Shown: in pieces, positions 26,021 to 34,011 of the stretch
Layout: each line of letters starts with the position of its first letter
How positions within the stretch are numbered: the stretch's first letter is position 1
Origin: Nitrosomonas communis
GTDB lineage: Bacteria > Pseudomonadota > Gammaproteobacteria > Burkholderiales > Nitrosomonadaceae
Direction: 5' to 3'
Length of the DNA: 53,952 nt
Assembly: GCF_024102715.1 (NCBI RefSeq)
Contig: NZ_JAGFJM010000104.1
Coordinates: 1-53,952 of the forward strand
Translations under genes and position numbers: made by a program
Notes under the pieces: generated by a model
Told to the model about the DNA's origin: nothing
Database searches by the model: none
The model's input: the letters and a program-made list of their open reading frames with translations, nothing else

Positions 26021-27741
26021 TGCCACCGCAAGGGATACCGTTAGAATTACAGCTATTGATTCAATCGTTAGATCAGGATTTCGGCCCGTTTATTCAAGGC
26101 ACAGGAAATGATGACAATGCTCGCCGCAGCAATTTCTTGTCCAAGGCGATCGCCGCGTTTATGCTTGTGCGGGAAGCAGGCGCCAGTGCCCAAGAGGCGG
26201 TTGCTGCCAGTATTGATGGTGGTGGTGATCATGGCATTGATTCAGTGTACATAGGAGCTAATGACACTCTGTGGCTGATTCAGTCCAAATATATTGCAAG
26301 TGGTAACGGTGAACCCGAATTGGGTGAGGTATCGAAGTTTCGTGATGGGGTCATCGATTTGCTAGCCAGTAAGTACCAACGCTTCAATAACGCGTTAAAT
26401 GAGAAAATACCGGCTATTGAAGCTGCATTAGCTGGCGAACCTCGGCAAGTACGGGTTGTGCTTGCCTATACAGGAACCGCTATTTCGGAGGACCGGCGGA
26501 ATATCTTTTCCGACCTTGAGCATAACTATAACGCAACAGAGCCGAATTTTGTCCGTTGCTATGCGAGGGGGCTAACGAGCCTACATAGTTTTCAACTGGA
26601 GGCACAGGCTGCACAGCCCATCGAAACAGAAATTGTTCTTCGAGACTTTGGCTATATCAATAAGCCTTATAGAGGATTTTACGGGCGACTTTCCGCAAAA
26701 AAATTAGCCGAGCTAGAGCATCAATATGGTGATCAAGTCGTGGAGAAGAATATTCGACGTTTCAAGGGTTCAACCGTAGTGAATCAAGGCATGATTGATA
26801 CTCTACAGCAAGAGGCTCAACACTTTTTCTATTTCAATAATGGTGTGACATTTCTCTGCTCCAATATTCAGCAGCTTCCTCCTATTGAGCAGAGTCGGCA
26901 GCAAGGGCGTTTTAGGTTGCGTGGTATATCGATCATCAATGGCGCCCAAACCGTGGGCGTAATTGCTGAACAGAGTGTCGATTATTTTGACGACCACCCC
27001 GCTGAAGTGCTGGCCACTTTTGTGAGCCTGGATCAAACCCCTGATGAATTTGGTATACGTGTAACACAATACCGTAACCGGCAAAACGCCGTCGATCTGG
27101 AAGATTTCGCCGCCCTCGATGAGCGGCAAGAGGGTTGGCGTCAAACGTTATTAATAGCAGGGATCGAGTATCTCTACAAACATGGTGATGATGATCCGCC
27201 ACTTGCGGGAACGGTCTTCAGCATCCGTGAAGCAGCGCCAGCGTTAGCTTGTTGCGAAACGGCGAATCATTGGCCAGCCTACGTGGTGGCTGCGAAATCC
27301 GATCGCAAGCGTTTGTTTCGGCGCCCTGATCTTGCGGGAACAGGATCTCCACTGGACTATGCATATAGTCGACTTTTCAGTGATGCGTTGACAGCGCGTG
27401 AACTATGGCGTGTGGTGCAAATTAGTCGAATTGCTCAACAGACGCTTGGTGATCGCGCCAAGGGTGAGCCTGCAGAGGCCAAGGAGATAATCCGGAATGG
27501 GCAATGGTTGGTACTCCATGTATTGTTGATAAAAACGCAATTGCGCTGGGGCGCTGACTTAACACTTAACGGGAATGAAGTAAATCGTTTATCAATCGCG
27601 ATAGATACCATCGCTAATGCATTGGTCAACGCCGCCAGTGCAAATGTCAAGGGCAAGCAATATCGTAGCGCGTTCGAGAATCAATCCGACTGTAAAACGA
27701 TCAAGAATTCCATGATGGCTGTGTTAACGCAACCACTGTAA
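26020..27741 (+). CDS. AIPR-family protein with Mrr-like nuclease motif
   Basis: A 573-aa protein of the AIPR (abortive infection phage resistance) family. Near the N-terminus is D74-x13-Q88-S-K90 in GGGDHGIDSVYIG and LWLIQSKY, a PD-(D/E)XK-type nuclease pattern with the QxK variant seen in Mrr-like enzymes. The AIPR core contains RFKGSTVVNQGM, FFYFNNGVTFLCSN and ISIINGAQTVG. The start at ATG 26020 shares one base with the SNF2 stop; the frame itself opens earlier at 26005. AIPR genes often travel with restriction-modification genes. It may cleave DNA or RNA in infected cells; target unknown. Confidence 0.85.
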   Translation: MPPQGIPLELQLLIQSLDQDFGPFIQGTGNDDNARRSNFLSKAIAAFMLVREAGASAQEAVAASIDGGGDHGIDSVYIGANDTLWLIQSKYIASGNGEPELGEVSKFRDGVIDLLASKYQRFNNALNEKIPAIEAALAGEPRQVRVVLAYTGTAISEDRRNIFSDLEHNYNATEPNFVRCYARGLTSLHSFQLEAQAAQPIETEIVLRDFGYINKPYRGFYGRLSAKKLAELEHQYGDQVVEKNIRRFKGSTVVNQGMIDTLQQEAQHFFYFNNGVTFLCSNIQQLPPIEQSRQQGRFRLRGISIINGAQTVGVIAEQSVDYFDDHPAEVLATFVSLDQTPDEFGIRVTQYRNRQNAVDLEDFAALDERQEGWRQTLLIAGIEYLYKHGDDDPPLAGTVFSIREAAPALACCETANHWPAYVVAAKSDRKRLFRRPDLAGTGSPLDYAYSRLFSDALTARELWRVVQISRIAQQTLGDRAKGEPAEAKEIIRNGQWLVLHVLLIKTQLRWGADLTLNGNEVNRLSIAIDTIANALVNAASANVKGKQYRSAFENQSDCKTIKNSMMAVLTQPL

Positions 27742-27751
27742 AGGGTAAGAC

Positions 27752-29443
27752 ATGACTCAGAAGCAAAAACTCGAACTCACCTGGATTGGCAAAGGCAGAC
27801 GGCCGCAGTTGGAGCCACGGATTTTGTTGGAGAATCCTTCACTGTCTTATCACGCCAAGCAACGGGTGACGGAAAACGATATCTTCGACAACCGGCTGAT
27901 CTTCGGCGACAATCTACTGGCGTTAAAGGCGCTGGAGGCAGAGCTTGCGGGAAAGGTGAAATGTGTGTTTATCGATCCGCCTTACAATACCGGCAGCGCG
28001 TTCACGCATTACGACGATGGCCTGGAGCATTCCATCTGGTTGTCATTGATGCGCGACCGACTGGAGATCATCCGCCGGTTGTTATCGGAGGATGGCTCGT
28101 TGTGGATCACGATTGATGACAACGAGGCGCATTACCTGAAGGTGTTGTGTGACGAGGTATTTGGGCGTTTAAATTTTGTTAGAAATATAGTTTGGCAAAA
28201 AAAATATACCTCTGCTAACGACGCAGTAGGTATTCCCGATTCCCATGATCATATTCTTGTTTATCGTAAGAAAGATAGGTTCTCTCGAAATTTGTTGCCT
28301 AGAACAGATAAACAGAACTCTCTCTATAAGCATGATGATCAAGATGGTCGAGGGCCCTGGCGAACAGATAATTTAAGTGTCAAGACATATTCCGAAGCGT
28401 ATGACTACGAAATTGAGAATCCGATAACAGGAGTGATTTATAAGCCTCCATCTGGGCGATGCTGGCAAACCAGCAGAGAAAGAATGGCAATACTTATTCG
28501 AGAAAATAGAATTTTCTGGGGTAAAGATGGGAAAGGCGCACCCCAATTAAAACGATACCTTGCTGAGGTTCAACAAGGTGTAATCCCAACATCGTGGTGG
28601 CCACATGATGAAGCTGGGCATAACGACGAGTCAAGAAAAGAACAGAAAATTTTGTTTGAACAAAATGCCTTCTCTACGCCCAAACCCGAAAGACTTCTTG
28701 AAAGAATTCTTTTTTTAGCCACCAATCCCGGCGATCTTGTCCTCGATTCCTTCGCCGGTTCCGGTACCACTGGTGCCGTGGCGCACAAAATGGGCCGCCG
28801 CTGGATCATGGTGGAGTTGGGCGAGCATTGCCATACACACATCATTCCCCGCTTGAAAAAAGTCATCGACGGTGAAGATCCAGGCGGCATCACGAAAAGC
28901 GTGAATTGGCAGGGAGGGGGCGGTTTTCGTTACTACCGGCTCGCGCCCTCTCTGTTAGAGAAAGATCGTTGGGGCAACTGGGTGATTAACCATGAATACA
29001 ACGCCGCCATGCTCGCCGAGGCACTGTGCAAGCTGGAAGGCTTCACTTACGCCCCGTCGGAGACGGCATGGTGGCAGCACGGCCATTCCACTGAGCGTGA
29101 TTTCATTTATGTCACTACGCAAAACCTTTCCGCCGAGCAGTTGCAGGCTTTGTCCGAGGAAGTGGGCGAAGGCCGCAGTCTGCTGGTGCTGTGCAGCGCC
29201 TGGCGCGGGGTGAGCGCTGCGGCAGCTACTGAGCGCTGGCCGAATCTCACGCTGAAGAAGATTCCTAAGGTAGTGCTGTCGCGCTGCGAATGGGGGCATG
29301 ACGATTACAGCCTGAATGTGCAGAATCTGCCGATGGCATCCCCTCACCCTAGCCCTCTTCCAGAGGGAGAAGGGAAGCATTCCGTGATGAAAGAGAAACC
29401 AGCGCCAGTTCAGCGGCTGTTATTCGGGGAGGATGAGGAATGA
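27752..29443 (+). CDS. DNA adenine-N6 methyltransferase (type III Mod-like)
   Basis: A 563-aa beta-class amino methyltransferase, with the catalytic motif DPPY (residues 75-78) before the SAM-binding FAGSGTT (334-340). An AAGGG lies seven bases upstream of the ATG. Residues about 137-325, holding the presumed target-recognition domain, are encoded by conspicuously AT-rich DNA, while the flanks are GC-rich: a mosaic. Residues 529-545 (ASPHPSPLPEGEG onward) come from an inserted palindromic repeat. It would mark self DNA, pairing with the Res-like protein whose gene overlaps by four bases (ATGA). Recognition sequence unknown. Confidence 0.9.
   Translation: MTQKQKLELTWIGKGRRPQLEPRILLENPSLSYHAKQRVTENDIFDNRLIFGDNLLALKALEAELAGKVKCVFIDPPYNTGSAFTHYDDGLEHSIWLSLMRDRLEIIRRLLSEDGSLWITIDDNEAHYLKVLCDEVFGRLNFVRNIVWQKKYTSANDAVGIPDSHDHILVYRKKDRFSRNLLPRTDKQNSLYKHDDQDGRGPWRTDNLSVKTYSEAYDYEIENPITGVIYKPPSGRCWQTSRERMAILIRENRIFWGKDGKGAPQLKRYLAEVQQGVIPTSWWPHDEAGHNDESRKEQKILFEQNAFSTPKPERLLERILFLATNPGDLVLDSFAGSGTTGAVAHKMGRRWIMVELGEHCHTHIIPRLKKVIDGEDPGGITKSVNWQGGGGFRYYRLAPSLLEKDRWGNWVINHEYNAAMLAEALCKLEGFTYAPSETAWWQHGHSTERDFIYVTTQNLSAEQLQALSEEVGEGRSLLVLCSAWRGVSAAAATERWPNLTLKKIPKVVLSRCEWGHDDYSLNVQNLPMASPHPSPLPEGEGKHSVMKEKPAPVQRLLFGEDEE
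29341..29374 (+). repeat. PSPLPEGEG palindromic repeat inside the methyltransferase gene
   Basis: A 34-base element reading CCCTCACCCTAGCCCTCTTC at its left part and ending AGAGGGAGAAGGG. Its core hairpin CCCTCT-TCC-AGAGGG lies at 29353-29367. It is translated in frame as SPHPSPLPEGEG. The repeat type is widespread in proteobacterial genomes, usually between genes. The shared GGGAGAAGG core also occurs at 9021-9029. Confidence 0.75.
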
Positions 29444-32142
29444 ACTCGCGTATTTTCAACGCTGTCAGCGGCCGCCTCTCGCTGCGCCTGCCACAGTCCG
29501 AATCTTTGCAAAAGTTGATGCAAGCGATTGACGCCGCACCGGCTATGCTCGCGCATGAACGCGATCTCGATGCGGTGCTCGCTACGCTCAAGGGTGAGTT
29601 CCCTACGCTCAGCGATTTTGAACGTGCGTTTCCGTCGCTCTGCTTTGCACTCGCTACCGGTGTAGGGAAAACACGGTTGATGGGCGCGTTCATCAGCTAT
29701 TTGCATTTGGCGCACCAATTCAGACATTTTTTCGTGCTGGCGCCCAACTTAACCATTTACAACAAACTGATCACCGACTTTACCCCCAACACGCCGAAGT
29801 ATGTATTCAAGGGTATTGCCGAGTTTGCCAGTTATCCACCGGAAATCATTACAGGGGACAACTACGAACAACGTGCGGGCAACCTAAGTTTGTTGTCACC
29901 CGTGACGGTGAATATTTTCAATATTTCCAAGATCAATTCAGAAGTGCGCGGTGGCAACAGTCCACGCATCAAGCGTTTGTCGGAATATCTCGGCGACAGT
30001 TACTTCAACTACCTCGCTGAGTTACCCGATCTGGTGTTGCTCATGGACGAATCGCATCGCTACCGTGCCAGCGCGGGGGTAAAAGCAATCAATGAATTGA
30101 AACCGCTGTTTGGACTGGAGCTGACCGCGACGCCGTTCGTGGAATCGAGCCGTGGGCCAGTGCCGTTCAAGAATGTCATCATGGACTATCCGCTGGCACG
30201 CGCCATGGAGGATGGTTTTGTCAAGGAACCGGCTGTGGTCACGCAACGAGATTTTGATGCCAAGCGCCACACGCCGGAGGAAATTGAAAAGATCAAACTG
30301 GAAGACGGCATCCGCATCCATGAAGCCACCAAAGTGGAATTGATGACGTATGCGCGCCAGAATGGCGTTCACACCGTCAAGCCGTTCATGCTGGTGATTG
30401 CACGTGATACCACTCACGCCAGCCAGTTGCTGGGGTTGATCCAATCTGATGCCTTCTTTGCAGGGCGCTACCGGGATAAGGTCATCCAGGTCGACAGCAG
30501 CCGGACTGGCAAGGAAGAAGAGGAAATGATTACGCGTTTGCTTGCGGTGGAAAGCGAAGGTGAACCGACCGAGATTGTGATCCACGTCAATATGCTCAAG
30601 GAAGGGTGGGATGTGACCAATCTTTACACTATCGTGCCATTGCGCGCTGCGAATGCGCGCACGCTCATCGAGCAATCTATCGGCCGTGGTCTCAGACTGC
30701 CCTATGGCAAACGCACCGGCGTCAGCGCCGTGGATCGTCTGAACATCGTAGCGCATGACCGCTTTCAGGAGATTATCGACGAAGCCAATCGTGGCGATTC
30801 GCCCATCCGTCTAAAGCAGGTGATTCTGGAAATCCCAGATCAGGATGAGGGAGTGGTTGCTGTGCAGGTGAGCTCGAACGCTGAAACAGCACTGGGACTG
30901 GATACTCCACAGGCGATTAGCACCGGTGGTCATGTCTACGAGTTACAAATCGAGCGATTGACAACACCGGTATTTACTACAGAGAGTGAAAAGCAGGTAG
31001 CGCGCGCGGTGCTGGATGTGATCCAGGAATTGGAAAAGCAGCCCCAGTATGTTTCCAATAGTGCGGCGCTGCTCAAACCCGACGTGCAGCAGACAATTAT
31101 GGCCCAAGTGATTCAACGTTTGACCCCTGTACAAGGCGAGTTACTCGAAAAGGAAACTGTGGATTTAGCCGCAGTCATTACCAAAACGGCCGAGATCGTT
31201 AGCAGTAAGATTATTGATATCCCGCGCATTGCCGTCGTGCCTACCGGTGAGGTGACGGTCGGTTTTCATCCTTTCACTTTAGATGTCAGTGGATTGCATC
31301 TTCAACCTGCTGATCGTGAATTGCTCATTCAGAAACTGCGTACCAACGAGCAGGAAACGCTCGTTTCAGAAATCGGCATCACCGAGCGACGGCTGGAGGA
31401 TTACATTGTTTTTGCGCTGGTGGATTTCGATGATATCGACTATACCACTCATGCCGAACTACTTTATGACCTCGCCGGACAAATGGTGCAACATTTGCTG
31501 GGCTATTTATCGGCAGATGAAGCAAGAACCGTGCTTGACCGTGACCGGCGTCTGATCGCTAAGAACATCCATGCACAGATGATGGCGCATTGCTGGGAAA
31601 AAGCATCGGGCTATGAGGTGCAGGTAAGCCGAGGCTTCACGACGCTAAAACCGTGCACCTACACCGCCTCGGCCAAAAATCCGCTCTGTCACTACCGGGA
31701 CACGGTCGATGACAAAAGTCGGATCAAGCAGATGTTGTTTGGTGGATTCCAGAAATGTCTCTACTCTTTGCAGAAATTTCAATCCGATACCGAACGACGC
31801 TTTGCAGTCAATCTGGAACGGGATTCCGACAAATGGTTTAGGCCGGTCAAAGGTCAATTCCAGATTTTCTATCAATTTGGCACGGCGCAACCGGAATATA
31901 TTCCCGATTTTGTCGTGGAAGCCAACGGTAAAATTTACATGGTGGAAACCAAGGCGCGTACCGATTTAAACGATGCTGAAGTTCAGACCAAAGCTGAGGT
32001 GGCGGCGAAGTGGTGCCAACATGCACGAGACTATTCGCTATCCAATAGCGGTAAGCCCTGGCAGTATTTGATCATCCCGCATGATGAAATCAATGAATCC
32101 AGGCGGCTGGAGGATTATGAGCGGTTTATTAAGAAGCCGTGA
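29440..32142 (+). CDS. Type III Res-like SF2 helicase with C-terminal PD-(D/E)XK nuclease
   Basis: A 900-aa restriction-type subunit. Helicase motifs are ATGVGKTRL (72-80), the DEAH-box variant DESH (203-206, LVLLMDESHRYRA), LTATPFVES, MLKEGWDVTNL and QSIGRGLRLPYGKR. Near the C-terminus, P822-D823 and E836-T-K838 (IPDFVVEANGKIYMVETKA) form a PD-(D/E)XK nuclease site, as in type III Res proteins. With Mod it should make an ATP-dependent restriction complex. The start overlaps the Mod stop by four bases. The long middle region (about 430-800) is not assigned. Last gene of the operon. Confidence 0.88.
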   Translation: MNSRIFNAVSGRLSLRLPQSESLQKLMQAIDAAPAMLAHERDLDAVLATLKGEFPTLSDFERAFPSLCFALATGVGKTRLMGAFISYLHLAHQFRHFFVLAPNLTIYNKLITDFTPNTPKYVFKGIAEFASYPPEIITGDNYEQRAGNLSLLSPVTVNIFNISKINSEVRGGNSPRIKRLSEYLGDSYFNYLAELPDLVLLMDESHRYRASAGVKAINELKPLFGLELTATPFVESSRGPVPFKNVIMDYPLARAMEDGFVKEPAVVTQRDFDAKRHTPEEIEKIKLEDGIRIHEATKVELMTYARQNGVHTVKPFMLVIARDTTHASQLLGLIQSDAFFAGRYRDKVIQVDSSRTGKEEEEMITRLLAVESEGEPTEIVIHVNMLKEGWDVTNLYTIVPLRAANARTLIEQSIGRGLRLPYGKRTGVSAVDRLNIVAHDRFQEIIDEANRGDSPIRLKQVILEIPDQDEGVVAVQVSSNAETALGLDTPQAISTGGHVYELQIERLTTPVFTTESEKQVARAVLDVIQELEKQPQYVSNSAALLKPDVQQTIMAQVIQRLTPVQGELLEKETVDLAAVITKTAEIVSSKIIDIPRIAVVPTGEVTVGFHPFTLDVSGLHLQPADRELLIQKLRTNEQETLVSEIGITERRLEDYIVFALVDFDDIDYTTHAELLYDLAGQMVQHLLGYLSADEARTVLDRDRRLIAKNIHAQMMAHCWEKASGYEVQVSRGFTTLKPCTYTASAKNPLCHYRDTVDDKSRIKQMLFGGFQKCLYSLQKFQSDTERRFAVNLERDSDKWFRPVKGQFQIFYQFGTAQPEYIPDFVVEANGKIYMVETKARTDLNDAEVQTKAEVAAKWCQHARDYSLSNSGKPWQYLIIPHDEINESRRLEDYERFIKKP

Positions 32143-32296
32143 TGGGTTTGCATGCTGTAGTAGATAAACAATCAGAAGAACAAACCGTGATAAGTCATAG
32201 CGGATTGTGTACCGCACGGCCCAGAAAATATCAGTGTCGATGGACATTGGTATCAAATGCTGTTGAGTAATTCATCTTGTGCGTTAATTTGAGCAA

Positions 32297-32325
32297 TTGT
32301 TCATTCCTGAAAAGGGTGTTATCAT
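32297..32325 (+). promoter_or_regulatory. Predicted promoter of the MNT/HEPN pair
   Basis: TTGTTC (32297-32302) and TATCAT (32320-32325) are separated by exactly 17 bases, a fair sigma-70 match. Transcription would begin near 32331-32333, at or beside the ATG at 32333, so the mRNA may be leaderless. No Shine-Dalgarno sits at normal distance from that ATG, which fits. Confidence 0.5.
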
Positions 32326-32340
32326 TCCCATAATGGGAAT
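32324..32340. promoter_or_regulatory. Palindromic operator over the MNT start codon
   Basis: ATTCCCAT-A-ATGGGAAT is a perfect 8-bp inverted repeat around one base. It overlaps the predicted -10 element and transcription start, and contains the ATG at 32333. The product of this gene carries an N-terminal winged helix, so autorepression is a natural reading. Confidence 0.55.
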
Positions 32341-32938
32341 TAATGCGATTATTCAAACCGGCTTGAGCGATGCTTTGTTCACTAAAACACAGCAGCGTGT
32401 TCTCGGCCTCTTGTTCGGCAATCCTGATCGAAGCTATTACGCTAATGAGATCGTACGTTTTGCTGGTATCGGGATCGGTACAGTACAGCGCGAACTGGGA
32501 AAACTTGCGAGGACTGGATTGTTGACTGTGACCCAGATTGGTAATCAGAAGCACTACCAGGCAAACCATCAATCACCCATCTTCGAGGAATTGCGCGGTA
32601 TTGCACTGAAGACGTTCGGATTAGCTGACGCACTGCGTGAGGCATTATCCACCCTTGCCGACAGGATCAAGGTAGCGTTTATCTATGGATCGGTGGCGAA
32701 AGGAGCGGATAGAGTGAGTAGCGATATCGATGTGATGATTATTTCCTCTGATCTGACTTATTTCGAAGTCATCTCTCAACTGACTAAAGTAGAGACTCGT
32801 CTTGGCAGAGCAATCAACCCAACGCTTTATAAATTTGAGGATTTAGCTCGCAAACGTGCAGAGGATAATGCCTTTGTCAGCAGAGTATTGGCGCAACCCA
32901 AGATTTTCTTGATCGGTACGGAAGATGACCTCGCCTAA
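32333..32938 (+). CDS. Winged-helix/MNT nucleotidyltransferase antitoxin
   Basis: A 201-aa protein from ATG 32333 (the frame opens at TTG 32297). Residues 15-80 form a winged helix-turn-helix (TKTQQRVLGLLFGN to TVQRELGKLARTGLL). Residues 112-200 are a minimal nucleotidyltransferase with G119-S-VAKG and D131-x-D133 in SSDIDVMIIS. In MNT/HEPN systems such enzymes neutralise the HEPN RNase, sometimes by adding AMP to a tyrosine. The fused DNA-binding domain suggests self-regulation through the palindrome over its start codon. It overlaps the HEPN gene by 14 bases. Confidence 0.8.
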   Translation: MGINAIIQTGLSDALFTKTQQRVLGLLFGNPDRSYYANEIVRFAGIGIGTVQRELGKLARTGLLTVTQIGNQKHYQANHQSPIFEELRGIALKTFGLADALREALSTLADRIKVAFIYGSVAKGADRVSSDIDVMIISSDLTYFEVISQLTKVETRLGRAINPTLYKFEDLARKRAEDNAFVSRVLAQPKIFLIGTEDDLA

Positions 32939-33347
32939 TCTGGAAAATTTAGTCAAAACTGGTTATCTGAAGCGAGAAGAAGTTGATGCAAAAGAGTTTG
33001 AAGGTCTCGTTCGATCTGGCCGAGTAAGATTGACTGATGCGCATAACAGCCTGCTATCCATCGAGAGCCGATTTGATCTTGCCTACAATGCAGCCCATGC
33101 GCTAGCCTTGGCGGCGTTGCGCTGGCATGGCTATCGATCTGACAAGCGTTACATTATTTTTCAATGTATCCCGCATACGCTGGGTCTTGGGCCAGAAGTC
33201 TGGCGTGTGCTGATTTTGTGTCATGACCGACGCAACCTAGCGGAATATGAAGGTGATTTTGAAATCGATGAACAATTGGTTGCAGATTTGCAATTGGCCG
33301 CAGATAAACTACTCAGAAAAATTGAAACCCTTGGGCCGCTAAAATGA
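32925..33347 (+). CDS. HEPN-domain protein, predicted RNase toxin
   Basis: A 140-aa helical protein overlapping the MNT gene. It has the HEPN-like helices SLLSIESRFDLAYNAAHALALAAL and the late motif CHDRRNLAEYEG (R102/R103, N104, Y108). Canonical HEPN toxins carry R-x4-6-H; here tyrosine is at the histidine position, which is common in the branch that pairs with MNT proteins. It probably cleaves RNA when released, with the MNT protein as antitoxin. Its TGA overlaps an ATG that opens the hsdM remnant. Confidence 0.75.
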   Translation: MTSPNLENLVKTGYLKREEVDAKEFEGLVRSGRVRLTDAHNSLLSIESRFDLAYNAAHALALAALRWHGYRSDKRYIIFQCIPHTLGLGPEVWRVLILCHDRRNLAEYEGDFEIDEQLVADLQLAADKLLRKIETLGPLK

Positions 33348-33623
33348 ATACATACACCATCGTCTAAAAACTCTGGAACTATTGCAACATGTTGCGTGAT
33401 GATGGCGTGTCGTACGGCGACGATGTTGAGGTTACCCAGCTAAGTTGCGGTGGTTGATCGTGGATTTGATCAACAGGGAGAACTGAGTATCGATGAGTGC
33501 TGATGTGAAGGGTGATGCCTACGAGGGTTTGCTGGAGAAGAACGCGCAGGACACCAAGCTGGCACTGGCCAGTATTTTACCCCGCACCCGCTGATCCAGG
33601 TGGTTTATCAAGTGGCTATCTGA
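33344..33623 (+). pseudogene. hsdM remnant (type I modification subunit)
   Basis: ATG 33344 overlaps the HEPN stop as ATGA. The frame then meets TAA after seven codons (MNTYTIV*), but continues with HsdM N-terminal features KLWNYCNMLRDDGVSYGD. Further on, ADVKGDAYEGLLEKNAQDTK is followed, one frame over, by TGQYFTPHPLIQVV, the conserved HsdM GxGQYFTPRPLI motif. Stops, a large internal deletion and a frameshift near 33560 show a dead gene. Together with the hsdR stump at 22860 it marks a former type I restriction locus. Confidence 0.8.
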
Positions 33624-34011
33624 TCTTATGTAACTGGAAAGTTTGAGAAGCAGATAAGAAAATGAATAAGGAGATGCGTGCTATCTGCTGCGCATCATTC
33701 AGTCAGTGTTAATCTTGATTGTTTTATGATTAAACGGATAATGACTGATGGAGATTCAAATGACAGCAAACATAATTTCTTATTTGTTATCATATTAGCT
33801 TTGTATTTTAAGACTTCGATTACCGGCGGCAAAATAACGGTATTTATAACTCATACCTGATCATGATTCAGGCAGAATATTTGAAAATTTTTTCAGTCTA
33901 TTTAAGTAATTTACCCCTGGTTTTTTGTAATTCATCAAGGAATTTATTTGTTCTTCCTTCACTAGCAAACAGAAAATAAATGAGAAACCATTTTATTTAT
34001 GCGGTCGATTT
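33624..34011. other. AT-rich intergenic region before dacA
   Basis: No convincing gene. A 60-codon frame (33678-33860) has no recognisable features. The region presumably holds the promoter of the dacA-lipA operon, but I could not choose a specific one. Confidence 0.4.

Noticed and set aside
23162-32142. Classic DISARM system
   Set aside because: SNF2 helicase and adenine methyltransferase are present, but no DrmA, DrmB or DrmC homologues are.
33678-33860. 60-codon ORF upstream of dacA
   Set aside because: No ribosome-binding site of note, unremarkable composition and no recognised motif; probably chance in AT-rich DNA.
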